From Bacillus sp. 165 (lineage in GTDB: Bacteria; Bacillota; Bacilli; Bacillales; Bacillaceae_G): DNA of 64,000 bases. The translations under genes were made by a program, and so were the position numbers. The first letter of the stretch is position 1. Each line of letters opens with the position of its first letter. The stretch lies in contig NZ_JAGHKQ010000004.1 of NCBI RefSeq assembly GCF_017742235.1, positions 62,001 to 126,000 on the forward strand, written 5' to 3'. Positions 1-10,241 of the stretch are shown one piece after another. The notes below the pieces were generated by a model. The model had not been told where the DNA came from, ran no database searches, and saw only the letters and a program-made list of their open reading frames with translations.

Positions 1-407
1 AGTGAAGAATAAGGAACGACTTCTTGCTGCCCTTGTATATTAGAAATCACCTTATCCTTTAAGAAAAATATCCCATCACTATCCTGTAAAGGTGAGTTGT
101 GAATGGTTGTTTCATTAGGATTAAACATAAAGATAAAGTTATCGCTTTCTTTTATAAGCGGCTCTATTTTCTCTGTTTGTAATTGCCCTTCTGCAATTGT
201 AAAATCGGGTATGTCTGCTTTTACAGACTCTCCAATGAAAGTGAACTCCTCCTTAATAATAGTGTGTAAATGAACGCTTTTAGGAATGATTGTAAGAAAC
301 GAAAGGAGAAATATGTAAACAATCGTGCGACCAATTTTTTGAAACCGATAGCGCGCAATCTCTTTAGTAGAGTATAGGCTTTTATATAGTTGTTTTATAA
401 ATGACAT
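1..407 (-). CDS. DUF1189 family membrane protein, N-terminal part (window edge)
   Basis: I translated this on the minus strand from an ATG at 405-407; the reading frame stays open to the window edge, giving about 135 residues. The start is MSFIKQLYKSLYSTKEIARY, followed by a hydrophobic segment at about residues 29-46 and then a polar extracellular-looking stretch. This N-terminus resembles DUF1189 membrane proteins, which in Bacillus subtilis occur next to sodA (YqgB). Role unknown. An AGGATG stretch lies just upstream of the start as a possible ribosome binding site. The C-terminal half, expected to hold further membrane segments, is outside the window. Confidence 0.6.
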   Translation of the reverse strand, partial: MSFIKQLYKSLYSTKEIARYRFQKIGRTIVYIFLLSFLTIIPKSVHLHTIIKEEFTFIGESVKADIPDFTIAEGQLQTEKIEPLIKESDNFIFMFNPNETTIHNSPLQDSDGIFFLKDKVISNIQGQQEVVPYSS

Positions 408-589
408 ACTTTCACATCCTTCTGAATACTAAGCATTATCATTGTACATTACATAATAATGTCTCACAAGAACGTCTTTTGATTTACAGAAAAAATAAAA
501 TAAAAATGAATAAAAAACTGCTTAAAAAACTGATTGACAGCTGTTAGGGCATATGGTAAATTTATAAATGTCTTCATAATTTTGAATAT

Positions 590-664
590 TCCACAGTAGC
601 TCAGTGGTAGAGCAATCGGCTGTTAACCGATCGGTCGTAGGTTCGAGTCCTACCTGTGGAGCCA
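590..664 (+). tRNA. tRNA-Asn (GTT)
   Basis: Cloverleaf with acceptor TCCACAG pairing CTGTGGA, anticodon loop CTGTTAA with GTT, T-arm GTTCGAGTC, and an encoded 3' CCA at 662-664. First of four adjacent tRNA genes. Confidence 0.96.
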
Positions 665-665
665 T

Positions 666-739
666 GGCGGTGTAGCTCAGCTGGCTAGAGCGTACGGTTC
701 ATACCCGTGAGGTCGGGGGTTCGATCCCCTCCGCCGCTA
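666..739 (+). tRNA. tRNA-Met (CAT), probable elongator
   Basis: Acceptor GGCGGTG pairs CGCCGCT with a G-U at position 1-72; anticodon loop TTCATAC contains CAT. The anticodon stem lacks the three consecutive G-C pairs of initiator tRNA, so elongator Met is preferred. The 3' CCA is not encoded. Only one base separates it from the preceding tRNA. Confidence 0.9.
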
Positions 740-746
740 TTTATAA

Positions 747-820
747 GGACCCTTAGCTCAGCTGGTTAGAGCAGACGGCTCATAACCGTCCGGTCGTAGG
801 TTCGAGTCCTACAGGGTCCA
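747..820 (+). tRNA. tRNA with CAT anticodon: Ile2 (lysidine-modified) or Met
   Basis: Acceptor GGACCCT pairs AGGGTCC; anticodon loop CTCATAA contains CAT. C4-G69 and C5-G68 are features known to be read by the lysidine synthetase TilS in Escherichia coli tRNA-Ile2, so this copy probably reads AUA isoleucine codons after modification. That assignment is inferred; Met remains possible. The CCA is not encoded. Confidence 0.85.
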
Positions 821-822
821 TT

Positions 823-915
823 GGAGGAATACCCAAGTCCGGCTGAAGGGATCGGTCTTGAAAACCGACAGGGGTGTAACAGCCCGCGGGGGTTCGAATC
901 CCTCTTCCTCCGCCA
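823..915 (+). tRNA. tRNA-Ser (TGA)
   Basis: Class II tRNA with a long variable arm. Acceptor GGAGGAA pairs TTCCTCC, the anticodon loop contains TGA, and the 3' CCA is encoded at 913-915. Last of the tRNA cluster, followed by a terminator. Confidence 0.96.
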
Positions 916-929
916 TAATACATAAATGC

Positions 930-958
930 AAGCTTCTTCATTTGAAGAAGCTTTTATT
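930..958 (+). terminator. Terminator of the tRNA cluster
   Basis: Ten-base stem AAGCTTCTTC / GAAGAAGCTT with a four-base loop, followed by a T-rich tail. Confidence 0.85.
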
Positions 959-1180
959 TATTAAGAAGATAATATTTTGCAGCACAGCTTTACTTTTTAT
1001 TTCTCTTCAAAGTTTTATAAACAGATTATTTGAAATCAGAAATAATTTTTGATATTTTAAGGATATTGATACATAAAGAGACAGATTTGTTTTCCATTAT
1101 TCAGAAAATATTGTAAAATGAATCTGTACAACTATATGAGCTTATAAGCTTGTAACTACATATTCAAGGAGGAATTTTTA

Positions 1181-1792
1181 ATGGCGAAATATGAACTACC
1201 TCAATTACCTTATGCATACGATGCATTAGAACCACATTTTGATAAGGAAACAATGAATATCCACCACACAAAGCATCACAACACTTATATTACGAACGTA
1301 AACGTGGCTCTTGAAAGCTATCCGGAATTAGCAGAAAAAAGCGTAGAAGCTTTAATTTCTGACTTGAACGAAGTTCCAGAAGCAATTCGCACAGCTGTTC
1401 GTAACAATGGCGGTGGACATGCTAACCACAGCCTGTTTTGGACTATCCTTTCTCCAAACGGCGGTGGCGCTCCTGTTGGCGAACTTGCAGCAGCAATTGA
1501 TGCAAAATTTGGAAGCTATGATGCGTTTAAAGAAGAATTTGCAAAAGCTGCTACAACTCGTTTCGGCTCTGGCTGGGCTTGGCTTGCTGTCAACAATGGT
1601 GAATTAGAAGTAATGAGCACTGCAAACCAAGATTCTCCTTTAATGGAAGGTAAGACACCTGTTTTAGGTTTAGATGTTTGGGAGCATGCTTACTACCTGC
1701 ATTATCAAAACCGTCGTCCAGACTACATTTCTGCATTCTGGAATGTAGTAGATTGGAACGCAGTTGAAAAACGCTATCAAGAAGCAAAATAA
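1181..1792 (+). CDS. sodA: Manganese superoxide dismutase SodA
   Basis: Cytoplasmic enzyme that converts superoxide to oxygen and hydrogen peroxide. The 203 residues match the usual family length. Metal ligands are visible: His28, the His in HANHS near residue 83, Asp165 and His169 in the DVWEHAYY signature. The GGGHANH and NGGG motifs are of the Mn/Fe family, and overall wording is closest to Bacillus MnSOD. A good AGGAGG precedes the ATG. The gene is flanked by a strong terminator and looks monocistronic. Position between a DUF1189 gene and a YqgE-like gene matches the Bacillus subtilis order, except that a tRNA cluster lies upstream. Confidence 0.97.
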   Translation: MAKYELPQLPYAYDALEPHFDKETMNIHHTKHHNTYITNVNVALESYPELAEKSVEALISDLNEVPEAIRTAVRNNGGGHANHSLFWTILSPNGGGAPVGELAAAIDAKFGSYDAFKEEFAKAATTRFGSGWAWLAVNNGELEVMSTANQDSPLMEGKTPVLGLDVWEHAYYLHYQNRRPDYISAFWNVVDWNAVEKRYQEAK

Positions 1793-1803
1793 TAGTGTAC
1801 ATG

Positions 1804-1834
1804 AAAGACCGAGCGTATTGGCTCGGTCTTTTTT
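1804..1834 (+). terminator. Terminator of sodA
   Basis: Stem AAGACCGAGC / GCTCGGTCTT with loop GTATTG and a T run. Confidence 0.9.
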
Positions 1835-2055
1835 ACTGAAGAATACTCTAAAAAGAAAGCCTGTCATCAATACTTTCCTTCTTAGTTTGTTGTTTTAGCA
1901 AAGGGTAATCCACCGTTATTGGTAAAAATGTATAAATTATGTACTCCTTATGATATCTTCGTTAGCACCGCATCTGCTTCTGAAACATAGAACTTTTTTA
2001 CATAATCACGCCAAGGATAGGAAAACTAAAGCGTGAAGTAAAGGGGAGTTTTATT

Positions 2056-3333
2056 ATGAAGATGAAGCATTTAATCGGTGATGTAGAAGTAAATAAGGAT
2101 ATGGTGCTGCTTTTAGTGATAGGAGGTTTGTACACATTAGCCATATCGTTATCAAACACATTTGTAAATATCTATTTATGGAAGCAAACCAAAAATTTTT
2201 TTAATATTGGCCTCTACAACTTATCAATTGTTATACTCCAGCCCATTACATTTGCATTTGCAGGAAAATTAGCCAAAAAAATAGACAGAATTATTATTTT
2301 ACGTTTGGGTGTCAGTGCATTAGCCATATTTTTTATTACGGTTTTACTGGCAGGAACAAGCGCTTCAAAGTACATCTTACTGATTGGAGGAATGCTAGGA
2401 GTAGGTTATGGGTTTTATTGGCTGGCATTCAATTTGTTAACATTTGAAATTACTGAACCGGATACACGGGACTTTTTTAATGGGTTTTTAGGGTTATTGA
2501 CCTCTTTTGCTGGAATGATAGGCCCTATTTTTTCGGGTTATGTTATTTCTCATATGATAAAGTGGAATGGATATACTTTTATTTTCTTTCTTTCTTTAAC
2601 CTTATTTACTATTGCAGTCATTTTGAGCTTCTTTTTATCAAAACGGGAATGTGATGGAAGATATGAGCTAATGGAAGCGATGAGGGAAAGAAAACAAAAT
2701 GAAAATTGGAAGCGGATTACAATTGCGCACTTTTTCCAAGGACTGCGTGAAGGGACGTTTATCTTTGTTATTTCCGTTTATGTTTATATCACTACAGGAA
2801 GTGAATTTGCAATTGGGAAATTTGGTCTAGTAAGTTCTAGCGTATCATTTATTTGCTATTATTTAGCGACTAGGCTAATTAAAGATAAATATCGGAAAAA
2901 AGCTATTTTATTTGGAGGTATTCTTTTATATATTGTTGTTTATCTTGTTATACTAGATGTTACATATAAAAAGCTGATTTTATATGCTGTCGGCATTTCT
3001 ATAGCATATCCTATTCTGCTTGTTCCTTACAATTCAATGACCTATGATGTAATCGGAAAAGCAAACAGAATCAAGGAACTGAGGGTAGAGTATATTGTGG
3101 TGAGGGAATTGTACTTAAACTCAGGCAGAATTATATCCATTCTTTCTTTTTTATTTGCAGTTAGTGTCTTTAACCCTCAAAATAGTTTGCCGGTCTTACT
3201 CGGAATATTAGGAATGGGACATTCTCTTATTTATTTTGCTGTACGGAACGTCAGATATAAGGCTGAAAAAAAGGAACAGCCAGGTCTGGAGGTTTCTCGA
3301 ACAAGACAAGAGCTTACAGAAGGCGAAGGTTAA
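2056..3333 (+). CDS. yqgE: MFS transporter, YqgE-like
   Basis: Integral membrane protein of 425 residues with about 12 hydrophobic segments and a charged central loop near residues 195-220, as in the major facilitator superfamily. Substrate unknown. It sits between sodA and pbpA, the place of yqgE in Bacillus subtilis, and that synteny supports the name. AAAGGGGAG precedes the ATG. A terminator follows, so it is probably transcribed alone. The C-terminal tail of about 25 residues is charged and cytoplasmic-looking. Confidence 0.8.
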   Translation: MKMKHLIGDVEVNKDMVLLLVIGGLYTLAISLSNTFVNIYLWKQTKNFFNIGLYNLSIVILQPITFAFAGKLAKKIDRIIILRLGVSALAIFFITVLLAGTSASKYILLIGGMLGVGYGFYWLAFNLLTFEITEPDTRDFFNGFLGLLTSFAGMIGPIFSGYVISHMIKWNGYTFIFFLSLTLFTIAVILSFFLSKRECDGRYELMEAMRERKQNENWKRITIAHFFQGLREGTFIFVISVYVYITTGSEFAIGKFGLVSSSVSFICYYLATRLIKDKYRKKAILFGGILLYIVVYLVILDVTYKKLILYAVGISIAYPILLVPYNSMTYDVIGKANRIKELRVEYIVVRELYLNSGRIISILSFLFAVSVFNPQNSLPVLLGILGMGHSLIYFAVRNVRYKAEKKEQPGLEVSRTRQELTEGEG

Positions 3334-3375
3334 CTTATTATTGGATTTATGTTAGAATATAACTCTGTCACGACC

Positions 3376-3405
3376 AAAGGGCATCTTGCAAGATGTCCCT
3401 TTTAA
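3376..3405 (+). terminator. Terminator after yqgE
   Basis: Stem AAAGGGCATCTT / AAGATGTCCCTTT, with one internal mismatch, ending in TTTT. Confidence 0.8.
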
Positions 3406-3439
3406 TATGTCTTAGTATTGTTGCAGAGGGGGGATCAAC

Positions 3440-5566
3440 ATGAAAAAGAAAAAGCAAAAGAAGAAAAAAAGTCATGTGCCTTTTCGGTTAAATATGTTAT
3501 TTTTTGCTGTGTTCATTATGTTTTCGACTTTGATTCTTCGATTAGGTGTTGTGCAAATTGTTTATGGTGAGGATTATAAGAAGGAAGTAGAGCGAACAGA
3601 AAACTTAACAGTCAGTACCCCTGTGCCGCGAGGGAAAATATATGACCGATATCATAGAATTGTAGTGGATAACGAGCCTTTACGAACCATTACATATACA
3701 AGATTAAAAAGTTCTAAAGCAGATCAGCGGATGGATATTGCAAAAGAGCTTTCTAAACTTATCACGATGCCTACCGATAAAATTACAGATCGTGATAAAA
3801 AGGATTTTTGGATGACTTTATACCCAAAAAGAGCAGAAGCCAAAATAACAAAAAAAGAAAAAACATTGTTTAAACAGGAAAAGCTGACGGATAAAGATAT
3901 TTATAACTTAAAATTGGACAGAATTACAAAAACGGAACTGAAAGAGCTGACATCCCAAGATTTAAATATGTTAGCAATTAAAATAAAAATGGACAGCGGG
4001 TATGCGATGACTCCGCAAATTGTCAAAAATCAAGATGTAAGTCCTACTGAATATGCTGTCATTAGCGAGAATTTAGATAAACTTCCCGGTGTAGATACCA
4101 CAACTGATTGGAACAGAAAGTATGTATATGAGAACATGTTCAGAAGTATTTTAGGAAAGATTACAACCTCAGATGAAGGGCTGCCGAGAGAGCGTCTCGA
4201 CTATTATTTGGTTAGGGACTATAATCGCAATGACCGTGTTGGGAAGAGTTATATAGAACAAAAATATGAAGATGTTTTGCATGGAACAAAAGCTAAAGTA
4301 AAGAACGTAACAGATAAAGAAGGTAATATTTTAGAAACAAAGTACCTATCTAAAGGACAGCGTGGCAATGATTTAGTTCTCACTATTGATATGGAGCTTC
4401 AGAAAAAGGTAGAGCAGATTATTGAAGAAGAGCTGCTCGCAGCAAAAGGAACAGCAGGAGCAGATTTATTAGACCGTGCCTTTGTTGTATTAATGAATCC
4501 AAAAAATGGTGAAGTACTCTCTATAGCTGGGAAAAAGTTAAATAAGAACGACAAAGGGCAAGAAATACAAGACTATGCACTGGGGACATTTACCAGTTCG
4601 TATCCGGCAGGTTCTGTAGTTAAAGGAGCTACAGTGCTTACAGGGTATCAAACAGGGGCAATTGAACCGGGAACGGTACTAGTGGATGAGCCTATTAGAA
4701 TTAAAGGGACACCTGTAAAGGCTTCTTATAAAACAATGGGTGCAATTAATGATTTAGACGCATTACGCATGTCTTCGAACGTTTATATGTTTAAAACAGC
4801 GATGAACTTAGCAGGTGTAACGTATAAACCGTACGCACCGTTGCCAGTAAAATCGGAAGCTTTTGATACAATGCGCTATTATTATAGTCAATTTGGGCTT
4901 GGGGTGCCAACGGGAATCGATTTGCCTAACGAATTTTCTGGATATAAAGGGCCAAGCGATAAGCCTGGTTTCCTGCTCGACTTAGCGATTGGTCAGTATG
5001 ATACGTATACTCCTTTGCAATTGGTGCAATATGTATCTGCCATTGCGAATGGGGGATATCGTATTAAACCGCAAATTGTAAAGGAAGTACGAGAACCGAC
5101 TGCGAAGCCAGAAGAACTTGGAAAAGTGACCGAATCTGCTGAGCCGGTTGTATTAAATAGAATCGATATGGAGGAAGACTATATTGCAAGGGTGCAGGAA
5201 GGATTTCGCCAAGTTATGCAAGTAAAAGGAGGTACGGGGAATCCATATTTCGGGACGGCTCCGTATTTGCCTGCAGGTAAAACTGGTACAGCGCAGACAT
5301 TTTATGATGGGCCTGATCAGGAAAAGAGGAAGAGCGGGCCAAATGGAGCTCCTCCCGCAGTGTATAATTTAACACTAATAGGATACGCTCCTTATGATGA
5401 TCCGCAAGTGGCATTTTCTGTAGTTGTTCCTTGGCTGCGTAATGATACCAATCCGGTAAATAAGAAAATTGGCAGAAGAGTATTAGATGCCTATTTTGAG
5501 TTACTCAAATCTGAAGAGAGTACAAATTCGCATACCACAGATTCTGAAACGGGATCTCAACAATAA
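3440..5566 (+). CDS. pbpA: Class B penicillin-binding protein 2 (PbpA type)
   Basis: Peptidoglycan transpeptidase anchored in the membrane, cross-linking stem peptides during cell wall elongation. A lysine-rich start is followed by one membrane segment at about residues 18-38, a PBP dimer/pedestal domain (about 55-310) and the transpeptidase domain (about 345-690). All three catalytic motifs are visible: Ser392 in SVVK, S445-S446-N447, and K614-T615-G616. The 708 residues fit Bacillus PBP2a. A GGGGGGATC ribosome site precedes the ATG. It stands between yqgE and pstS as in Bacillus subtilis, and has its own terminator. Confidence 0.93.
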   Translation: MKKKKQKKKKSHVPFRLNMLFFAVFIMFSTLILRLGVVQIVYGEDYKKEVERTENLTVSTPVPRGKIYDRYHRIVVDNEPLRTITYTRLKSSKADQRMDIAKELSKLITMPTDKITDRDKKDFWMTLYPKRAEAKITKKEKTLFKQEKLTDKDIYNLKLDRITKTELKELTSQDLNMLAIKIKMDSGYAMTPQIVKNQDVSPTEYAVISENLDKLPGVDTTTDWNRKYVYENMFRSILGKITTSDEGLPRERLDYYLVRDYNRNDRVGKSYIEQKYEDVLHGTKAKVKNVTDKEGNILETKYLSKGQRGNDLVLTIDMELQKKVEQIIEEELLAAKGTAGADLLDRAFVVLMNPKNGEVLSIAGKKLNKNDKGQEIQDYALGTFTSSYPAGSVVKGATVLTGYQTGAIEPGTVLVDEPIRIKGTPVKASYKTMGAINDLDALRMSSNVYMFKTAMNLAGVTYKPYAPLPVKSEAFDTMRYYYSQFGLGVPTGIDLPNEFSGYKGPSDKPGFLLDLAIGQYDTYTPLQLVQYVSAIANGGYRIKPQIVKEVREPTAKPEELGKVTESAEPVVLNRIDMEEDYIARVQEGFRQVMQVKGGTGNPYFGTAPYLPAGKTGTAQTFYDGPDQEKRKSGPNGAPPAVYNLTLIGYAPYDDPQVAFSVVVPWLRNDTNPVNKKIGRRVLDAYFELLKSEESTNSHTTDSETGSQQ

Positions 5567-5576
5567 AGATTGCAAA

Positions 5577-5613
5577 AAGAGCACACTATCTTTTAAGATA
5601 GGTGCTTTTTTTT
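5577..5613 (+). terminator. Terminator of pbpA
   Basis: Stem AGCAC-CTATCTT / AAGATAG-GTGCT with a one-base bulge, then eight T. Confidence 0.85.
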
Positions 5614-5719
5614 ACACAATAAACATACCTATTTTCTAAAGGCTTTTTGTACAAGCCATCCGGAATAGTATGAAACATTATGTGGAACCCTTAATGATAA
5701 TTAGCGAATAATGTCGATA

Positions 5720-5779
5720 TTTACAAAAGCTTAACATTTGATTAAAACCGAATTAATAGTTGAGCAGTATTCTTATACC
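5720..5779 (+). promoter_or_regulatory. Pho box array and promoter of the pst operon
   Basis: Four direct hexamers spaced exactly 11 bp apart: TTTACA (5720), TTAACA (5731), TTAAAA (5742), TTAATA (5753). This is the layout of PhoP-binding half-sites (TTAACA-like, 11-bp period) known in Bacillus Pho-regulon promoters. A TATACC at 5774-5779 is a plausible -10 box. PhoP binding is inferred from the pattern. Confidence 0.8.
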
Positions 5780-5823
5780 TGTAGGACAAAACAATACAAT
5801 ATAAACCTTAGGGGGAACAAGAA

Positions 5824-6780
5824 ATGAAGAAAGGCTTTAAATATGTTGCATTATCAGTAATGGCTGGTTCTTTACTAGCATTTTCTACAGCTTGCGGAAA
5901 TGGTGCAGATAAAAATGGCACTGAGAAAACATCAGAAGAACAAAAACAATTATCTGGTGAAGTGGCAATAGATGGGTCTTCTACCGTATTTCCAATCATG
6001 GAAGCTGTATCTGAAGAGTATGCAGCAGAGCAGCCGGACGTAAAAGCTCCTGTAGGTGTATCTGGTACTGGCGGCGGTTTTAAGAAATTCGTTGTTGGTG
6101 AAACAGATTTAAGCAACGCATCCCGTCCAATCAAAGATGAAGAAAAACAGCTTGCTGAGCAAAATAAAGTTGAATTTACAGAATTTGAAATTGCAAAAGA
6201 CGGCTTAACTGTCGTAGTAAATAAAGACAACGATTGGGCTAAAGATTTAACAGTGGAAGATCTTCAGAAAATGTGGTTAGAAGACGGAACAACTAAAAAA
6301 TGGTCAGATATCAATCCAAAGTGGCCGAATGAAGAAATCAAGTTTTATTCTCCTGGTACTGATTCTGGAACATATGATTATTTTGATGAAGTAATTCTTG
6401 AAGAAAAGCCTTTAGTTAAAACTGCAACATTATCTGAAGATGATAATGTTCTTGTAACAGGTGTTTCTGGCGATAAGTATGCAATTGGATTCTTCGGTTA
6501 TGCTTACTATTTAGAAAACAAAGATAAAATTAATGCTGTGAAAATTAACGGTGTAGAACCGAATAATAAAACAGTTGAGTCTGGTGAGTACAGCCCGCTT
6601 TCTCGTCCATTGTTCGTATATGTTAACAACGCTTCTATAAAAGAAAAAGACTATGTATATGACTATATGAAGTTTGCTTTAGAAAATGCTGGTGCTCTTG
6701 CAGAAGAAGTTGGTTATGTAAAATTACCGCAAAATAAATATGATGAACAAATGAAAAAGCTTGAAGGATTAAAAAAATAA
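5824..6780 (+). CDS. pstS: Phosphate-binding lipoprotein PstS
   Basis: Extracytoplasmic phosphate receptor of the PstSCAB uptake ATPase. The signal peptide ends in a lipobox, FSTAC, so Cys is lipidated at about residue 24. The mature part has the phosphate-loop motifs of the family: GSSTVFP near 50, SGTGGGF near 81, SNASRPI near 98 and SPGTDSGTYDYF near 178. Length is 318 residues, slightly longer than Bacillus subtilis PstS. RBS TTAGGGGGAA lies just upstream. It is the first gene of pstS-pstC-pstA-pstB-phoU and is preceded by Pho boxes, so induction by phosphate starvation is expected. Confidence 0.96.
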   Translation: MKKGFKYVALSVMAGSLLAFSTACGNGADKNGTEKTSEEQKQLSGEVAIDGSSTVFPIMEAVSEEYAAEQPDVKAPVGVSGTGGGFKKFVVGETDLSNASRPIKDEEKQLAEQNKVEFTEFEIAKDGLTVVVNKDNDWAKDLTVEDLQKMWLEDGTTKKWSDINPKWPNEEIKFYSPGTDSGTYDYFDEVILEEKPLVKTATLSEDDNVLVTGVSGDKYAIGFFGYAYYLENKDKINAVKINGVEPNNKTVESGEYSPLSRPLFVYVNNASIKEKDYVYDYMKFALENAGALAEEVGYVKLPQNKYDEQMKKLEGLKK

Positions 6781-6856
6781 TAAAGAGATAAGGGGATGAG
6801 AGGCAGAAAGGTTTCTGCTTCTTATCTTGCCATGGAATGGAAAGGGGTTTTCACCA

Positions 6857-7810
6857 TTGGCTTTAGGGAAAAATATTGAAACGAAGCTATCTGTCAAGGA
6901 AATGATTCAAGAAAAAAAAGCAAAAAATTCGACCGGACAATTAATAGAAAAAGCAGTACCGAGCATTCTTTTAGTAATTGCTGTTATTTCCGTTTTAACA
7001 ACGCTGGGTATTGTATTTACTTTAATCTTTGAAACAATGACATTCTTTAAGAGAGTATCTATTGTAGAATTTTTAACCGCAAAGGAATGGCTGCCGTTCT
7101 TCAGCAGCGATCCTAAATATGGTATTCTGCCATTGATCTCAGGAACATTGCAGATTGCTTTCATTGCAATGTTAGTTGCCGTACCGATAGGTTTGGCAAG
7201 TGCTATATTTTTGAGTGAGTATGCGTCAGATAAAACTCGACGCATTGTCAAACCGGTTTTAGAAGTGCTTGCTGGTGTTCCTACAATTGTATATGGCTAT
7301 TTTGCTCTAACGTTTGTAACGCCGCTGCTTCAAAACCTAATTCCAGGTCTGCAATTTTTCAATGCTTTAAGCCCGGGAATTGTAGTAGGAATTATGATTA
7401 TTCCGATGATCGCCTCCTTATCAGAAGATGCGATGACGGCTGTTCCTAATGCGATGCGCGAAGGAGCATTAGGCTTAGGGTCTACTCGTTTGGAAGTGGC
7501 ATTAAAGGTTGTCTTGCCAGCAGCATTATCGGGCATCATTGCTTCAGTCGTATTGGCTATCTCTCGTGCAATTGGGGAAACAATGATTGTTACGGTCGCT
7601 GGGGGGGCTACACCAGTATTCTCCTTTGACCCTACCCACTCAATCCAAACGATGACAGCATATATTGTACAAGTAAGTTTAGGTGACGCAGGATATGGAA
7701 CTACAATTTATTACAGTATTTATGCGGTTGGCATGACGCTGTTTGTATTTACTCTAATTATGAACTTACTCGCACAATATATTTCTCGTCGCTTTAAGGA
7801 GGAGTATTAA
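6857..7810 (+). CDS. pstC: Phosphate ABC transporter permease PstC
   Basis: One of two membrane subunits of the phosphate importer. About six hydrophobic segments; the binding-protein-dependent transport signature appears as EGALGLGSTRLEVALKVVLP. I chose the TTG at 6857 because AAAGGGG lies at the right distance upstream; an in-frame TTG at 6827 would add 10 residues but has no good site. From 6857 the product is 317 residues. The stop overlaps the pstA start (TAATG), indicating translational coupling. Confidence 0.92.
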   Translation: MALGKNIETKLSVKEMIQEKKAKNSTGQLIEKAVPSILLVIAVISVLTTLGIVFTLIFETMTFFKRVSIVEFLTAKEWLPFFSSDPKYGILPLISGTLQIAFIAMLVAVPIGLASAIFLSEYASDKTRRIVKPVLEVLAGVPTIVYGYFALTFVTPLLQNLIPGLQFFNALSPGIVVGIMIIPMIASLSEDAMTAVPNAMREGALGLGSTRLEVALKVVLPAALSGIIASVVLAISRAIGETMIVTVAGGATPVFSFDPTHSIQTMTAYIVQVSLGDAGYGTTIYYSIYAVGMTLFVFTLIMNLLAQYISRRFKEEY

Positions 7811-8688
7811 TGAAATTAATCGATCAAAAGCAAGTGGCAAGAAAGATATCATTGCGCTTGCAAAAAAACAATATATATAAAGGATTGTTCATTGCTGCAA
7901 CAGGATTTGCATTATTGATGCTTGTTATATTGTTATATCGGATATTCACTCAAGGAATTGGCTATTTAAATTGGGACTTCATAACGAACTTTGCATCAAG
8001 AAGACCAGAGCGTGCTGGAATCAGTGCAGCTCTTTGGGGATCGATTTGGCTTGTAGCCGTTGTTGCTCCAGTATCGTTAATACTTGGTGTAGGAACAGCG
8101 CTTTATCTGGAAGAGTATGCGAAGCAAAATAGATTTACGCAATTTATTCAAATCAATATTCAGAACTTAGCAGGTGTCCCGTCTATTGTGTTCGGCCTTC
8201 TAGGACTTACTGTTTTTGCTCGTGCCTTAAATCTTGGAGGCAGCATCTTAGCAGGCGGATTAACCATGAGTCTAATGATTTTGCCGGTTATTGTAGTATC
8301 GTCACAAGAAGCTATTCGGGCAGTTCCGAAGTCTTTGCGTGAGGCGTCATACGGAATGGGTGCAACAAAATGGCAAACGATTCTCCGTGTTGTGCTTCCA
8401 GCGGCAGTGCCGGGTGTGCTGACAGGCAGTATTTTAGCATTATCACGTGCAATAGGGGAAACTGCTCCATTGCTGGTGGTCGGAGCTCTAGCATTCGTAA
8501 ATTTCTTGCCAAAAAGCATTATGGACAGCTTTACAGTTCTACCGATTCAAATTTATAACTGGACGAGTCGTCCGCAAGAAGCCTTTCATGATTTGGCTGC
8601 AACTGGAATCATTATATTGTTGGCTCTATTAATCGTCATGAACTCTATTGCTGTATTAATTCGAAATAAATTTCAAAAGAGATATTAA
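7810..8688 (+). CDS. pstA: Phosphate ABC transporter permease PstA
   Basis: Second permease subunit, 292 residues, with about six membrane segments and the conserved cytoplasmic loop EASYGMGATKWQTILRVVLP that contacts PstB. The ATG overlaps the pstC stop by one base; AAGGAGG lies inside the end of pstC. Co-transcribed with the rest of the pst operon. Confidence 0.94.
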   Translation: MKLIDQKQVARKISLRLQKNNIYKGLFIAATGFALLMLVILLYRIFTQGIGYLNWDFITNFASRRPERAGISAALWGSIWLVAVVAPVSLILGVGTALYLEEYAKQNRFTQFIQINIQNLAGVPSIVFGLLGLTVFARALNLGGSILAGGLTMSLMILPVIVVSSQEAIRAVPKSLREASYGMGATKWQTILRVVLPAAVPGVLTGSILALSRAIGETAPLLVVGALAFVNFLPKSIMDSFTVLPIQIYNWTSRPQEAFHDLAATGIIILLALLIVMNSIAVLIRNKFQKRY

Positions 8689-8722
8689 ATAATTGTTTGT
8701 AATTGGATGAAGGGGGCAGTAA

Positions 8723-9547
8723 ATGATGACAGCTACTGTTGTGAAAGTAAATTTGGGTGGACAAAATCAAGAAACAAAAAATGAAGTCGCAAAAAATATT
8801 GTATTCGATACGAAAAATTTAAATCTATGGTACGGTGAAGACCACGCATTAAAAGACATTAACTTAAGCATCCGTGAAAAAGAAGTAACAGCTATTATCG
8901 GACCGAGCGGATGCGGTAAATCTACGTATTTAAAAACATTAAACAGAATGGTGGAATTAGTCCCAATCGTCCGTACTACGGGTGCAATTGAATACAACGG
9001 CCGAAACATTTTTGATAAGTCATATCGTGTAGAAGAACTTCGTACACAAGTGGGAATGGTATTTCAAAAGCCTAACCCGTTCCCAAAATCTATTTATGAA
9101 AATGTAGCTTATGGTCCTAAAATCCATGGTATTCGTGATAAAAAAGTATTAGATGAAATTGTAGAAAAAAGCTTAAGAGGAGCAGCAATTTGGGATGAGT
9201 TAAAGGATCGTTTGCACGACAATGCTTATGGACTTTCGGGTGGCCAACAGCAACGCTTATGTATCGCTCGCTGCTTAGCGATTGAGCCAGATGTTATTTT
9301 GATGGATGAACCAACATCGGCCCTTGATCCAATTTCTACACTTAAAGTAGAAGAGTTAATTCAAGAGTTGAAGAAAAACTTCAGTATCATCATTGTAACT
9401 CATAATATGCAACAGGCAGCTCGTATCTCTGATCGGACAGCATTTTTCCTAAATGGTGAAGTTGTGGAGTTTACAGAAACAAATCGCTTATTTACGACTC
9501 CGACAGATAAAAGAACAGAAGATTATATTACTGGAAGATTTGGTTGA
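8723..9547 (+). CDS. pstB: Phosphate ABC transporter ATP-binding protein PstB
   Basis: ATPase that powers phosphate import on the inner side of the membrane. Walker [10 protein letters not shown] near residue 62, signature LSGGQQQRL near 171, Walker B with DEPTSALDP, and the H-loop in VTHNMQQ. At 274 residues it is a few longer than typical, owing to an N-terminal extension of about 20 residues before the ABC fold. GAAGGGGG precedes tandem ATG codons at 8723 and 8726; I took the first. Confidence 0.96.
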   Translation: MMTATVVKVNLGGQNQETKNEVAKNIVFDTKNLNLWYGEDHALKDINLSIREKEVTAIIGPSGCGKSTYLKTLNRMVELVPIVRTTGAIEYNGRNIFDKSYRVEELRTQVGMVFQKPNPFPKSIYENVAYGPKIHGIRDKKVLDEIVEKSLRGAAIWDELKDRLHDNAYGLSGGQQQRLCIARCLAIEPDVILMDEPTSALDPISTLKVEELIQELKKNFSIIIVTHNMQQAARISDRTAFFLNGEVVEFTETNRLFTTPTDKRTEDYITGRFG

Positions 9548-9574
9548 TTTTCATCATCTGGGAGGGTACAAATA

Positions 9575-10231
9575 ATGGTTCGTGAACAATTTCAATTTGA
9601 TTTAAACTCATTACAAGCAAAAGTACTGGAATTAGGCGAGCTGTCACAACAAGCTTTAAGTGTAGCCATGGATGGATTATATTCTAAGAACGTTGAAGTG
9701 GCTTTAAAGGTCATCGAGGGCGACCAACGGATGGATGATTTAGAAGAAGAAATTAATGACTTTGCGCTTATGTTGATTACAAGGCAACAACCTGTAGCTG
9801 TTGATTTGAGAAGGGTATTTGTATCGATTAAAATTGCTGCGGATTTAGAACGTATTTCTGATCATGCAGTAAATATTGCTAAATCTACTATCCGAATTGG
9901 TGAAAAAGAATTATCTACTTCATTACGATACATTGAAGAAATGTACAAATTGGCTATTGAAATGCTTAGCTTGGCTATAACGGCATATAATGAAGAAGAT
10001 TTAACAATTGCCAAGAAAATTGCAGAAATGGATGATGAAGTAGATGTTTTATATGGGGAAGCAATTAAAGAATATATTTCATACATTCCAAATAAGCCTG
10101 AGGAAAGCAGTCAAATCACGCAGTTAATGTTTATTGTACGGTATATTGAACGGATTGCTGATCATGTTACGAACGTAGCAGAAAGTGTGTTTTACCTTGT
10201 AAAAGGCAAGCACTACTTATTAAATGAATAG
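9575..10231 (+). CDS. phoU: Phosphate signalling protein PhoU
   Basis: Cytoplasmic regulator linking PstSCAB to phosphate control. 218 residues, all-helical, with two PhoU repeats; each carries an acidic metal-binding motif, RRVFVSIKIAADLERISDH near residues 79-97 and IVRYIERIADH near 187-197. It is 28 bases behind pstB with its own GGGAGG and is followed by a terminator that ends the operon. Confidence 0.93.
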   Translation: MVREQFQFDLNSLQAKVLELGELSQQALSVAMDGLYSKNVEVALKVIEGDQRMDDLEEEINDFALMLITRQQPVAVDLRRVFVSIKIAADLERISDHAVNIAKSTIRIGEKELSTSLRYIEEMYKLAIEMLSLAITAYNEEDLTIAKKIAEMDDEVDVLYGEAIKEYISYIPNKPEESSQITQLMFIVRYIERIADHVTNVAESVFYLVKGKHYLLNE

Positions 10232-10241
10232 AATAACATAG

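Noticed and set aside
858..1052. Open frame of 64 codons across the end of the tRNA cluster
   Set aside because: It overlaps the tRNA-Ser gene and its terminator, and has no ribosome site.
5808..6230. Long antisense open frame over pstS and similar minus-strand frames over pstC, pstA and gcvPA
   Set aside because: They mirror codon bias of the real gene, lack ribosome sites and have no family-like sequence.
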